Positions 1-11,373 of a stretch of 64,000 bases of DNA are shown one piece after another (the first letter of the stretch is position 1; each line of letters opens with the position of its first letter). A program made the translations under genes and the position numbers. Source of the DNA: Marchantia polymorpha subsp. ruderalis (Eukaryota; Streptophyta; Marchantiopsida; Marchantiales; Marchantiaceae); contig AP031356.1 of assembly GCA_037833965.1 (NCBI GenBank), positions 8,392,501 through 8,456,500 on the forward strand, in the 5' to 3' direction. Below the pieces are notes generated by a model. That model did not search any database, had not been told where the DNA came from, and saw only the letters and a list, made by a program, of their open reading frames with translations.

Positions 1-2452
1 AGTTGGCCTTCCTTCCGCTTGTCGGCCTTCAGTCGCCCGACTCGTAGTCGGCCGACTGTCAGTCCGTCCATCTCCTCCCGAAGGCATTGGTGCCTTCTGT
101 GCAGAGGTATTTGTCGTCTTCCCTAGAATCTGTGCGATTATCTACTCCTGTGTGAGATTCCGCCGGATCGGAGTACGCCCGGTCCCCTCAGTACCAGTTG
201 GCATTTTGCGTGCCCTCTGTTTTGGTCGATTGTGAGGCTCGGGGGTGGGCCGACCACGAGTCGGCGCAGCTGGCACTTCCGGCTGCCTGTCCTCAGGTCT
301 CTCATCCCACTTCCGCTTTCGCGGAATGCGCTCACTTCGACGTTCTTCTGCTGCTCTTGCTAGAGCCGGAGCCGGAGGCGGACTGGCAGGTTCCTCGTCC
401 GGATCCGTGTCTACTTCGGCCTCCCTCGAGTATCTACCTGGATAGCTCCGGGTCAGCTGCGGAAACCGTGTTTTCTCAGAATTTGTCAAACATCCCATCG
501 CCCGATAAAACACGATCAAGTAAGGCGATAGATGATTGAGGGTTCCTCCTTTCTCTTCTTGCGCATGTTGGCGCGTCACCTTCCACAGGAGCCGTGCCCA
601 ATGCACTGGAGCTCCTGACAACACTAGCTCCACAAATTCTACTTGCCAACCATGCATGTAAGCGGTCTTGGTCGGCTGCAATATCTGCAGCAATGCAGTC
701 GCGACATTTCTCCGCAATTGATCTTTGTAATCCCGTGTCCGGAAACCGTTCTTGGGATGCCTGGCAACTTTGAAGAGCTCATTGTAGGAGATTTCTTCCT
801 CCTGGGACACCTTCACGCTATCGGCCTCGAAGAGGAGATCCCCTTCCTCGCCGGCACACCTGCATAACACCTGCGCCCAGTTACAAATGTCCCATCTTTC
901 TGGATGTGGACGAAATCCGCGAGAGGGCTTGTGTCTCTCCTGCAGATACTCGCGCACCATCTCCGGACATGTCCAGTTCCACCCCCACAGGAGAAAATCG
1001 AGCTTCAGCCCCAACAGCACATCTTGAAATGCGCGTAGACCGATCTGCGGCACCCTGAGTGGAGACACTCGCAGCTGGGGAACCTTCGACATTGCGTTTC
1101 CTGCACACACAAACGTTCTCCCTTTCGCTCGCTCTCTCACAATCGCCACTGCGCGTCGGCCGCTCAAGCACTGACTGCTCACTCTCTCTTCGCTCACGCT
1201 CAAGTTCGCTACTCGCAATTCTTTCCAAGGTCTGTCAAGATCCTTGCGCAACTCGTCTCCGCACTCTCTTCTCTCACTGCAGGTCGCTCCGCTCTTGCGC
1301 GTAATCTTGGAAACTGGAAATCGCAAAATCAAGAATGAGAGAATGAGACTGGAGCGCAGTCTTTTCTTCTCCGATTTCAAGAACGTCCAACGTTCTTACT
1401 TGTTACAACATACGCAGCCGGCTATACGGCCTAACGGTTCGCCCTTTGCATGCGCGAATTCACGTCTCCGCACTGCGCGCATTCGCATGCGTGAATGTTG
1501 AATTCTCCCGCCGCCGCCACCTTCCGGACTCGAGTCCGCCGCAGGGTATACGTCGGCTATGTTGTCTTTTCCCAACCCGTTCATCACCGAAGGCGTGTCG
1601 CCGCTAGTGCGTTCCTTATCCGTCGGCGCCTTGCTGGAGGCGCACATCTAGTCGGAGCGAATTACGCCGGCGCGCAGTCGTACCGCTTATTTTGTCCTTT
1701 ATGCCTCGTCCATTGCTGACGGCGCATATCCGCCAGCGCAAATCATGCCAGCGCATCCGGCCGTCAGCGCCACGTCGGAGGCGTACATCCGACCGGCGCT
1801 TTCCTTCCATGAACAGCCGCCAAAGGCGCTTCCGACTCTGAGTTGGTTTCCTCCTATGAGCGCGTGATTCCGCCGAAGGCGCATCGCCGAGGGCGTACGG
1901 GAATCCTTTCCGGCTGTGAACCCTAGCGCGAACGGCGCATGTCCGGCTACAAGTTTTCCGACGCTCATAGCTTCTCCGTCCCTGATCCATCTCCAACGCT
2001 CTTGGGCTCGTTAGAACGAGCGTCCTGAGCTCTTTTTAATGTGACTTCAACCAACTTGATCTACCGTGTATTCCGATTGTTATGAAGGTTTTCCCCTTCC
2101 GCGCCAACGGCGCATCGCCGAAGGCGCACTCATGGTCGGACGCCTTCAGAGGTCCGGGCCCTTCTCCTGACGTCTTTAGCAAAACCTCCTCCTGAGGTGT
2201 CTGCGCCGGAAGCGTAGCTTCCTTATACGCTGGAAGCGCGTGAGTAGAGACACCTCAGAAAATGAGCTTTTGCCGAAGGCGCCGAAGACATTGGCGTTGG
2301 TACATCCGACTACGTGATTCTTCGTGACCTTGTGACGCTCTCATCAATCCACTCTATTTAACGTACCCTTTTCTAACTACAAACACTGCTTCGGTACTAG
2401 TTTTCTAAAATTGTTTAAATTCTGCAAAAAAAACAAAAAGTGTGTTACCACA
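1..2452 (-). mobile_element. GLL copy b, 5' half, cut by the left window edge
   Basis: The right end at 2452 is the family's 5' terminus read on the minus strand (TGTGGTAACACAC, then an A/T-rich stretch). A GC-rich leader of about 1.07 kb (1381-2452) precedes the coding part. The leader matches those of copies c and k. The copy belongs to the subfamily whose coding region carries AGTCGGCCGACT palindromes (one at 46-57). It sits inside the leader of copy a, which resumes at 2453. The 3' half and the second target-duplication copy are outside the window. Confidence 0.75.
142..1380 (-). pseudogene. GLL protein, N-terminal part, frameshifted (copy b)
   Basis: This minus-strand frame encodes the N-terminal conserved domain of the GLL protein: the motif LDFLLWGWN, then RGFRPHPERW, a segment around SVKVSQEEE, and the end motif HLSPYLIVFYR. 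A basic PRKRKW stretch follows. Compared with copy k, a short deletion near 155-160 breaks the frame, and the reading ends at 142 while related sequence (palindromes, arginine/serine-rich codons) continues to position 1 in another frame. The first ATG in frame is at 1090-1092, at the start of the conserved part; similarity to other copies extends upstream without an ATG, so the true start is unclear. Function is unknown. It has no reverse transcriptase, integrase or transposase motif. Confidence 0.7.
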
Positions 2453-3144
2453 GTAGACACGTGCGCCTTCGGCGGAACGGAACTCCAGCGGCGAGAGCGT
2501 TTTCGGCGGGACAAAACAGATCAACGGAAATGACAGGATTCGTTGACTTCGGTCAACGCCTTCGGCGATGCATCTAAGTCGACGGACACCCTCAAGGGTA
2601 CACCTTCGGCGCTGCGGGTCAACGCCTTTGGCGGAAGACGTACGTCTTCGGCCGTGCACCTTCGGCGGAACGCCTTTGACGGTGCGGGAAGGGAAAGAAT
2701 CGAGAATCGGCCAGAGGCGAAGGCCTCCGCCGCCACGCCTTCGGCGCTACGCGAGCAGGGCTAAGTCGACGGACGACTGCGGAAATCAAATTCAATTTTT
2801 GAGCGTGTGAGCCCGCACAACGGCGGAGCGTGAAGCCGAGCGTGCGAGAGGGGGGGCCTTTACGCCTCCAAGCTGGCGCGGCAATCAAGTGGGTTGATCC
2901 CCACGCCCAAGTATCGAACGATGAAATCTTGTGGGCCGAAGGAGGACGTCTCATTCTTGGAATGCAAATTTTGATTTCTCACGAGCGACGAGTGTGCAGC
3001 AAGAATTGGAGGAGAGAAATCGGAGAGAGCTGCGACACGCAGGAAATTGAAGAATAGCGCGCAGCAGCTGAGTGCACGGCCGAGCGACTTGCTGGGAAGT
3101 GAGAGTGAGAGCTCGCGGAGAGATCGCGTCCGCGTGCGAGAAGC

Positions 3145-3714
3145 TTGGAGAAAGCAGAGGAAAGTTGCAGACTTCTGAAGTGCGCGAGGGGATTCAAGAA
3201 CGCGGTGTCGAAGGCGACACAGCTGCAGATGATTCCGCTGAAGCTACCGCAGATTGGGTTGCGCGCATTTCAGCCCGAGTTGACTGCAGTGAAACTCGAT
3301 TTCCTCCTGTGGGGATGGAATTGGGTGTGCCAAGACATGGTGCGCGAGTGGCAGAAGGGAAGGGATCAACCTACGCGCGGATTTCGACCGCACCCGGAGC
3401 GATGGGAAGTCAGCGACTGGGAGCAGGTGCTGGGAAGATGCGCGGGAGAAGAAGGCCATCTTCTGTTCGAGAGCGAGAGCATCAAGGTCACGAAGGAGGA
3501 GGAGATTTCCTTTGCGACCCTATTCAAGAGCAGCAAATCCAGCAAGAACGGGTACAACAAGACGCGGGACGAGAAGTTAGAGGAAGCGAAGAAGGAATTC
3601 GCAAAGTAGCAGGAGAAGCTCGCGGAGGAGCTCGATTTTGAGCAAACTCAGAATCGCATCTTGTCAAAGGAGCTCGTGCGACAGACACGGTTACTAGAGC
3701 AGTGTTAGAGCGCA
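3145..3714 (+). pseudogene. GLL protein, internally deleted N-terminal part (copy a)
   Basis: The frame carries the conserved N-terminal domain (LDFLLWGWN at about residue 50, RGFRPHPERW, SIKVTKEEE, KNGY). It then jumps directly into the C-terminal coiled coil (DEKLEEAKKE, later QNRILSKELVRQTRLL). The second half of the conserved domain and the whole disordered region are missing. There is a TAG at 3607-3609. A second TAG near 3704, just before the insertion of copy c, stands where other copies have CAG (Gln), which fits C-to-T decay. The start codon is uncertain; 3229 is the first clear ATG before the conserved part. This is a dead, deleted derivative. Confidence 0.7.
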
Positions 3715-3865
3715 TGTAATAACCCACCAAAGGCTAAAACTGCAGTATGGTGGTAAAAAGATCGAACCCACAAGGACAGAGGCAACACACAGAGTAAAAA
3801 GTGTCACGTTTAACAGACTTTTGTAGAGTTTGAATTCTCACGCGATTGTCACTCCCAGAAATACT

Positions 3866-3955
3866 GCAGTGCTCGACTCGGAAGCCACTCGGAGGATGCT
3901 CGACTCGGAGGTCACTCGGAGGATGCTCGACTCGGAGGATGCTCGGAGGATGCAC
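3866..3955. repeat. Short tandem repeat of CTCGGAGGATG/CTCGACTCGGAGG type
   Basis: Several imperfect copies of a unit built from GATGCTCGACTCGGAGG lie in the 3' region of copy c. Related blocks of different length occur in copy f (about 18668-18732) and copy k (about 37640-37700). Copies d, e, m, n, o, q-t have only two units. It is therefore a length-variable site of the element family. Confidence 0.7.
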
Positions 3956-4659
3956 AGTGCAGCGTAGGTCACTCAACACACACACACACACACACCTGAA
4001 ACTGGAAAAGCACAACTCGGAGGTCGGTCAAGACCTCCGCTTAGGATTTCAGGGGGAAAGTATCTCAAAAGTTCACTTAGAGGCTCTGCAGGTAGTGACT
4101 CCCACTCCGGCTTTTATAGCCCTTCCGCCAGGAACTAGCGTAGGGAACCCGGACTGGACTTCCCACTTCGGAACGAAGTCCCTCATACGCCGTGGACGTC
4201 ACCCTCGACTCACACCAAGCGCAGAGAGTACAAGCCCGACTGAGAACTATGGTACCCCACTTTTGGTAATTTTGAGGAAATTAAAACATTTTTGGAAAAC
4301 TATACCCTGGCAGCAATGTAAATAGCCTTCGGTGCATCAAAACAGAGTGAATTCGGAAGATCGCGGAGATTCTCGAGGGATCTCGTAGAATCTAGGAGTT
4401 AGATGCAGCAGTAAGGACGGGCACCACCCTCACTGCGAGCCCTGCAGTTAGGATCCCTACGGCGCAAGGCGCAAAACCCGCCTTCGGAGCTGCGTCCGCG
4501 GCGGTAGGGAAATCCTTCATATTTAGGTCAACCTCCGGACGCCTTGACTTAGCTAGGGTCTCGTTGGAAAGAGCTCGACGCACTGATTCCAACGAGCCCA
4601 AGAACGCCAACAGCGGATAAGGACTCCGGGAGTTATGAAGGTTGTAAGATACTCAACTC

Positions 4660-5163
4660 TTCGCCTGCGCACAGGCGGAGAAGTTTTGTCCTATGCGCGG
4701 ACGAAGGAAGTTAGCCTGCGCACAGGCGAAATAGGGTTTGAGGTAGGCGCAAAGTTCGCCTACGCACAGGCGTCCGCCTGTGCACAGGCGCTTCGGCGTC
4801 GGCGGGAAATCCGCCTTGGGCCCTAAAAATGCGCCTTGTGAGGTAGAAATTGTACGGCGCCTTCTGCGCCAGCGCAGCGCCGCGGATGGGCAAGGAGCCG
4901 CCAGAATAGTAAAATCCGTACGGACCGTACGGACGGGACGGATGGATGCGGTCTTGGACGGACAAAGTTGCGGCGGCGGAAGTGCCGACGAAGAGACAAG
5001 GAACGGACAGTCTGGACGGAGACGGTTGACCGCGGTCAACGCCTTCCGCGCCAGCGCATCGGCGCGGACGGAATTCGCCTGCGCACAGGCGAGCGCCTGT
5101 GCACAGGAGGATGAAGTTCCGCGCCGGCGGAGAATCCGCCGAGGAGTCCGCCTGCGCGCAGGC
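4660..5163. repeat. CCTGTGCACAGG-type palindrome cluster in the leader of copy d
   Basis: At least seven near-perfect 12-16 bp palindromes of the form CGCCTGYGCRCAGGCG lie in this stretch, for example around 4663, 4711, 4760, 4782, 5077, 5094 and 5149. More copies occur in the coding region at about 6776, 6893, 6925 and 7258. They are spaced irregularly and sit among GCCTTCGGC/GCCGAAGGC motifs. Copy e has the matching cluster. Confidence 0.8.
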
Positions 5164-5450
5164 GGGAGTTGAACTTTTGTCCGACATGCGGACACACGCG
5201 CCGAGGCAGAAGAGGATTGGCTGAGAAGCGGTACGAACGAGTGTACCGCGCAAGGCAGAAAACCCGCCTTCGGCGCTGCGCACTCATGTCCGCGGTGTAG
5301 TACGCTCGCGGAGTTCAAATTCGCCAATTCGAGCGTGAGAGTTTAATCGGCGACGGCAAAGCGTGAAGCCGCGCGTGAGAGCGGAGACCGTTTCAGCGTA
5401 GAGCCGGCGCGGCCATCAATTGAGACGTCCTCCACGAGCAAGAGCCGACC

Positions 5451-8400
5451 ATGACCTTCGACCGGGCGGCGGATAGCGTCCCATTCTTGAATTCGCGATT
5501 CCATTCTCTAGTGCGAGCTGCGCGCGTCCATCTGCTGGCTGCTAAGCATTCTCGACATCGCCGCGCAGAGGATTTCTTGGTGATTGAGGGAGAAGTGAGT
5601 GCGCGTGATTTGGAATTGAGGGCGATTAGAGTTTGCCGAGGAAGAAAGGAGCTCGAGCGGAGCAAAAGTAGAATGAGCGGGCGGGTGAACTCCAAGAACG
5701 CAATGACGAGACCGGGCCGATTGCGGATGCTGCCGCTCCGTCTACCACAGAACGGGCTGCGCGCTTTCGAGGAGCGCTTGATAGCAAGAAAGCTCGATTT
5801 CTTGCTATGGGGATGGAACTACATCTGTGCGGATATGGTGCGCGAGTGGCTAGAGCCACAGGGACCACCCTCGCGCGGATTGCGTCCACATGTTGATCGG
5901 TGGACAGTCCAAGATTGGGCGCAGGCATTGGGGAGATGTGTCGGCATGCCAGGGCATCTCCTCTTCGACAGTGAGAGCATCAAGGTGACCAAGCAGGAAG
6001 AGGCGCAATTTGTGGAGCTGTTCAAGACCGGGAGGTCTACCAAGAATGGGTACAGGACCCGCGATTACAAGGATCGATTCCGCCGGACTTTGGCCGCGGC
6101 GCTGATGCAATTACTGCAGCCACACCGGGCCTGCTACATCACATTGTGGCAGGTCTCTTTTGTGGAGTGCGTTATCGAGGGAACTCCAATTCACTGGGCG
6201 AGCATCCTGCACAGGGTGATGCGACAGCACGCTTTTGAGGAGAAGGGGGGAACTCTAAACCATCTCTCTCCTTTCCTCATCAATTTTTATCGACAGCGGA
6301 ATTGTTTGACAGCGGCGGAGCTTGCGCGTTTTCCGCCGTTGTCCGTCGACCATCCCGGGAAGTATGTGCGGGAGAATGAGGTCGACACTGATGCAGAGGA
6401 GTCACCGACTTCTACTCCGTCAAGGCGGAGGGACGAAGGGAGGAACACTCCTGCAGCACGAGCGCCGCGGAAGCGGCGATGGAGAGAGGAGTCCGAAGAG
6501 GAGCAGCATCAAGAACCCTCTGCTCCCATTCGACCGCGGCCGTTGTACGAGTCATACAGCCGGCTGAAGCAGAAGGCGCGCAGACTGGTGTTACCAGCCA
6601 ACAGCGCGGACACGGCGACGATTGCGACGGAGAAAGGAAGTGCGTCGCCAGAGAAGAATGAGGAAGCGCGGACGTCCGCAGGAGCAACGGACCACGCTGC
6701 AGCCTCGACGGGCGAGAGGCCGCCTACGGGCCAAGGGCCTCCGGAGTTACCACGTGCGTTGCGGACAGGTGTTCCGTTTGCGCACAGGCGAGCCTCTGCG
6801 GACGGACGAGACTCCGTGGACGGGCGAGCCTCCGTGGACAGACGACCACAAGCGGACGTAGACCTACGCCTACGCGTGGGAAGAAGCAGTCCGCCTGTGC
6901 ACAAGTCGCCTCCACACGTGCCGCCTGTGCACAGGCAGGAATCACCCCCATTCCAACGTAGGAAGGGGAAGGAGCCGGCGGAGGATCCGCCTACGAGACA
7001 CCGGCCTTCGGGGCCAGACCCCCCGGCGCACAACGCGCCGCGATTCGCGCCTTCGGCGCCAGGGCCTTCGAGCCGAGGAGATACGAGCAGGGAGCGTGCG
7101 GAGGCCGCACCATCGGCGGGTAATCCGCCGGTAGATGCGCCTTCGGCGGTAGGGCCTTAGGGCCAAGAGACATCGGGCGAGCGGCCCCCGGCCATGTCGC
7201 CTTTGGCGATGGACGTCCGCGGCGCTACGCCTGCGGCGGACAAGGCGCCGGCATTTGCGCCTGCGCACAGGCCAAGCACAGCCCCCGCGGACCGATCGAG
7301 GGAGCAGCAACAGGCGGAGGAGCGGAGTGACTGTCCGCGGGAGGAAATTTCGGTGCGCGATGCGCAATCAAACCCCGCGCAGCCACCCTCCGCTCGATCG
7401 CCTTCGGCGGCGGACGTCGGCGGCAGAGAGGATACGGTAAACGACCAACAAACGGGCGGCGGGGATGCAGCACGGGCACATTCGCCTACCGCCTTAGACA
7501 TTTTAGCGAAGAGCAGCGAGGCTGCAGCAGTGCCTTCGCAGGCAGCACACGTCGACGACGTGCAGCCCCACTCGGGCCAGTCGCCGACGCAATCAATGGC
7601 GACTGAAATTCTCCACTCGGATGATGACGACGGAGGCTCCACCGAAGAAATGTCAGGAGCAGGGGACACCGAGGAGGAGGAGGAGGAAATTGTTGGAGCG
7701 CCGGCGGCGGCGCTCTCTGAGCAGGTGATTCCGTTGCTGAGGTACTTGGATCGCAAAGTCGATAAATACGCCGACCCACTTCAGCCGGGATCTTACATCG
7801 AGTTAGTGCGCAGGCGGACTCGCACTAAAGTCCACACCAGCAAGCTACTAGCTAGAGTGGACCAGGAGTTGAGGGAATTGAAGGAGAAGCATGAATGCTT
7901 GTGGGGTCAGTATAAACTCAATCAGAAATTCTACAAGTACTCCGAAAAGGTGAGGGATGGGAAACTTGAAGAGCTCACCAAGGAGCAGGTGAAGGTCACG
8001 GAAGCACTAATTTCTGAGCAGGCCCAGAATCGGATTTTGTCAGAGGAGCTCGTGCGACAGACGCGGTTGTTAGAGCAGTGTCAGCTCGCACGACAGGCGG
8101 ATGAGGATGTAATCCGCAGGCTACAGTCAGAGTGTGGCGAATTGAGAGCGCAACGTGCTGAGGCCGAATCGCAATTAGTGGTAATTGAAGAGGATCGCAG
8201 GCGGGAGGCAGATCGCACAAAGGTGGAGACGGCGAGGCGTGTCGCCCACTGTCTCAAGGGCTACACCCACTGGGAAGTGGCGGCGCAGGAGAAACTCACA
8301 CTGCGTGAGTTTGAACTTCGCGCAGCCGGGTTGTTGTCAGGCGACAGTAGGAGTCGGCGGAAGGTAGCAAAGAAGCTCGACGCTTTTCTGTCGAAGGCGC

Positions 8401-8576
8401 GGGATACCATGTCCGCCCTCGAAGTGGAGGTGTCCGCGGCGTTGCAACGATTGAGACTGCGCAGTCGAGCGGAAGACTGGCAGGGTAGAGAGTTAGTGCG
8501 CGGCAGTCCGTCGCGCAGGAGACGTAGCACAAGTTCCGCGGAGTGTAGTGTAGCGTGGTTTTGTGCAGGCGTGTAG
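5451..8576 (+). pseudogene. GLL protein, full length with one nonsense codon (copy d)
   Basis: This frame of about 1040 codons is interrupted only by TAG at 7158-7160; the sense frame continues in phase, and copy e reads isoleucine at that codon. The ATG at 5451 was chosen because it precedes the conserved N-terminal segment. Regions: basic N-terminus (1-100); conserved domain of about 220 residues with LDFLLWGWN, RGLRPHVDRW, SIKVTKQEE, PIHWASILHRVMRQHA and HLSPFLINFYR; PRKRRWR, which could be a nuclear signal; a proline/alanine/serine-rich region of about 380 residues whose codons contain the palindromes; an acidic patch (EEEEEE type); LLRYLDRK; and a coiled coil of about 230 residues. No catalytic motif was recognised. 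It may be an accessory protein of the kind carried by some plant gypsy elements (inference). Confidence 0.8.
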
Positions 8577-8612
8577 CGTAGTGCAGTGTAGTGTTAGTTA
8601 GGACTTAGAAGG

Positions 8613-8641
8613 TATAAAATAGTTCCAGGCGTTTTGCCTGG
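8613..8641 (+). promoter_or_regulatory. TATA box and hairpin after the copy d coding region
   Basis: TATAAAA at 8613-8619 lies 37 bases after the stop codon. Twelve bases from its start begins a hairpin with stem CCAGGC/GCCTGG and a 5-base loop (8625-8641). The same arrangement recurs after the coding region in copies a, c, e, m, n, o and t. In the non-d/e subfamilies the stem is CAAGGC/GCCTTG, a compensated base-pair change. A promoter here would transcribe the last ~950 bases and whatever lies downstream, as a U3 promoter does in an LTR. Confidence 0.6.
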
Positions 8642-9030
8642 GGTTCTTTCCCAAACTCAGAAGTGCAGATCAGGAACCCATTTCCTCTGCGTGTTTGTGT
8701 CCTTGAGTTCTGTCACCACGCACGAGGAGTTACAACTTAGCGTTCCGCATTTTGTAGCTGAAGGCCTTCGGCCGAATGTTCAGAGCTAGTACATTGGTTA
8801 GAGACTTGAGTAGTTTGGATCTGCACCTGCGGGTGATTGCCGATGCTTAGAGCCAGTGACTAGTTAGATACTTGAATAGTTTCGCCCCTACACCTTCGAG
8901 TGTTAGTTTCTGATTGTACTCCTTTGGGATTTTTCCCCTGAATGCCAAAGTGAAGTTTTGCTACTTCGTGTAAGCCTTGGTTGTAAATTCAGGTTACGCT
9001 GCAGCAGGTGCCTTGAGGGTAACCCCTGTA

Positions 9031-9493
9031 GTATTTCTGGGAATGACAAGTGCCTGAGAATTCAAACTCTTCAATAGACTGTTGTTGTGTTACTGAAATG
9101 TTTCTCAGTGAGTCCTTCAGTGCGGACCTGTGTTCTCTGCGCGTTTTGTGAGTTGAGAGTGTTGTCCACCGCGTATGAGTGACTTCGATCCGAAGTAGGC
9201 AGTCCAAACCGGGTTTCCTACACTAGCAGCAAGCTAGTGGAAGTGTTGTTAAAGCCGGAGTTGGGAGTCACTACCCGCAGCTTAGCTGAGTGTACTCTCG
9301 AGAGACTTTTCCCCCCTGAAATCTTGAGTAGAGGTCCTAACGGATCTCTGGGTTGTGTTTCTGTAGTTTCAGGTGTGTGTGTGTGTGTGTGTTACGCTGC
9401 ACTGTGCGACCTCCGAGTGCGCTCCGAGTGGACACTTGCAGTATTTCTGGGAGTGACAGTCGCCTGAGAATTCAAACTCCTCAATAGTCTGTT
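9031..9493 (+). repeat. 53-bp direct duplication inside the 3' region of copy d
   Basis: A segment starting GTATTTCTGGGAATGACA at 9031 recurs at 9441 with few differences; both include AGAATTCAAACTC and end in CAATAG(A/T)CTGTT. The 410-bp spacing is repeated in the other copies that keep the whole 3' region. An older tandem duplication of this part of the element explains it. A (GT)n run at about 9379-9392 lies between the two. Confidence 0.75.
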
Positions 9494-10062
9494 AAACGTG
9501 ACACTTTGTACCCTGTGTGTTCCTCTGTCCCTGTGGGTTCGACCTTTCTACCACTATATTGCAGTTTTAGCCTCTAATGGGTTATTACAAGAACTCAACT
9601 GAGACACAATCCAGTAATACACACACACACACACAACCTGAATTGCAAACCAAGGTTTACACGAAGTAACAAAACTTCACTTTGGCATTCAGGGGAAACT
9701 TCCCGTAGGAGTACAATCAGGATATGTCACTCGAAGGAGTAAGGGGGAACTGTTCAAGTATCTAACTCGCAACCGGCTCTAAGCATCAGAAATCACCCGC
9801 AGGTGCAGATCCGCACTACTCAAGTCTCTAACCGGTGTACTAGCTCTGAACATTCAGCCGAAGGCCTTTAGCTACAACATGCGGTAACTTCACTATGCTG
9901 CAGCTCCTCTACGTGGTGCCAGGACCAAATGCACAAACACGCCGAGAAAGTGAGTTCCTGATCTGCACTTCTGAATACTGGAAGAGTCCCAAGGCAAAAC
10001 GCCTTGAACTACTTTATACCTTCTAAGGTCCTAACTAACACTATGCTGCACTATCTGCTACT

Positions 10063-11373
10063 CTAAACTCCTACACGAAACCAAACTACACTACTGCACT
10101 CTTCAGATCCGGTGCAGCGCCTCCTGCGCGCCGGACTGCCTCGCACCCTATCTCTACCCTGCCAATCTTCCGACCGGCAGCGCAACCCCAGTCGCCGAAG
10201 GACTGCAGTCACTTCCGACTCTAAGTGCGCCATAGTGTCGCGCGCACCCGACAAGAAGGCTTCTAATTTCCGCGCTACTCGCCGCCGACTCCGACTGTCA
10301 CCCTCCGTCAATGCCGCTGCCCGAAGCTCAAACTCCCTGAGTGTGATCTTCTCTTGAGCTGCCACCTCCCAATGGGCGTATCCTTTTAGACAGTGAGTCA
10401 CCCGCGTCACCAACTCTTCTCGCGTCCGGCTGCTACCTTCCACCTCTGCTAGCTGCATCTCCGCATCTGCGCGCTGCGCCCTCAAATCCGCACACTCGGA
10501 TTGCAAGTTGCGCAACAACTCCTCATCCTCCTTGCGTGTACTTTGACTTTCTGCTAATGCGCGCGTCTGGCGCGCAAGCTCCTCTGTTAAGATGCGGTTC
10601 TGTCTCCGCTCTTCCTGCAATTCCGACTCGATCTTTGCCCGCATTAGCTCGGCATCCGCCTGGGCTTTCGTCGCCACATCCTCCCGTTGTTGTTGCAGGG
10701 TTTGGTGTAGCCTCTGCGTGATCGCCAGGTGCTGTCGGAGGGCAGTATACCTATCCTGCAATGTTTGGCACCTAGAGGCCCAAGTGGCCACCTTGCTCCT
10801 CGTCCTGCGCTTGACAATCTCCACATAAGACTGCGGTTTTCTGGAACTCGAGTACTTTAATGTCTTGGGATCCAAATATCGCAGGAGTGGAACGTTCTGC
10901 TCGCATAATACCCCTGTTGGCGTCTTCTGCACAGAGTCCGCTTCCTGCTCTTCCGAACTCGTCTCATCCTCTGTTTCGAGGATTTCGGTCACCACCGAAT
11001 CTCTTGGCGACTCCCTGGAACTGTGGCGCGCGGCAGCTTCCGCCGCGACTGCCGCTCCACTCCCTGCTAAAATATCCAAGGCAGTGGGGGATCCCACTGC
11101 CCGAGCCCCTGTTCCGGCTCGATCTTCGGTTCCCGAAGGTGTCGGCGCCGCAGTGACTTTTGTCACCCTTGCACCGCCCGCTTCTACAGCCTGCTCTTCC
11201 GGCGCGATCGGCGCGGAAGGTGTCTTCGCCGGAGGTGTGTGCGCCGAAGGCGCCCGCACAATGGTCGCCGGCCCTGTCCGTCTTGCAGTCGGCGAATCTG
11301 GCCGACTCTCAAGTGACCGACTCGCAGTCGGCCGACTAGCAGTTGTCAGACTGGCAGTCGGATCCACTCTGCG
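10063..11373 (-). pseudogene. GLL protein, C-terminal half (copy c)
   Basis: This is the downstream half of the copy c protein, cut from its N-terminal half (16782-18225) by insertion of copy e. It reads a proline/threonine/alanine-rich stretch, then the motif VPLLRYLD, then a long heptad-rich coiled coil of about 240 residues (QNRILTEELARQTRAL, ECADLRAQRADAEMQL), then CLKGYAHWEVAAQEKITLRE and an arginine-rich tail. The frame is open to its natural stop at 10063. At 11373 it runs artificially into the terminus of copy e. The coiled coil suggests self-association; nothing indicates enzymatic activity. Confidence 0.75.

Larger units (their letters stand above)
4248..9589 (+). mobile_element. 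GLL copy d, full length with target duplication
   Basis: This is a complete copy of 5342 bp. It starts TATGGTACCCCAC (third base differs from the usual TGT) and ends GTTATTACA. The 5-bp duplication AGAAC flanks it at 4243-4247 and 9590-9594, and the 3' region of copy c continues across it. The order is: leader rich in CCTGTGCACAGG-type palindromes (4248-5450), one long coding frame (5451-8576), TATA box (8613-8619), covarying hairpin (8625-8641), a 1-kb 3' region with an internal 53-bp direct duplication, and a U5-like end. There are no terminal direct repeats and no pol genes. Confidence 0.92.

Noticed and set aside
4248..4262. Resemblance of TGTGGTA ends and 5-bp duplications to Tn7-like transposons
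   Set aside because: Shared chemistry of the DDE integrase group explains it; no Tn7-type gene is present.
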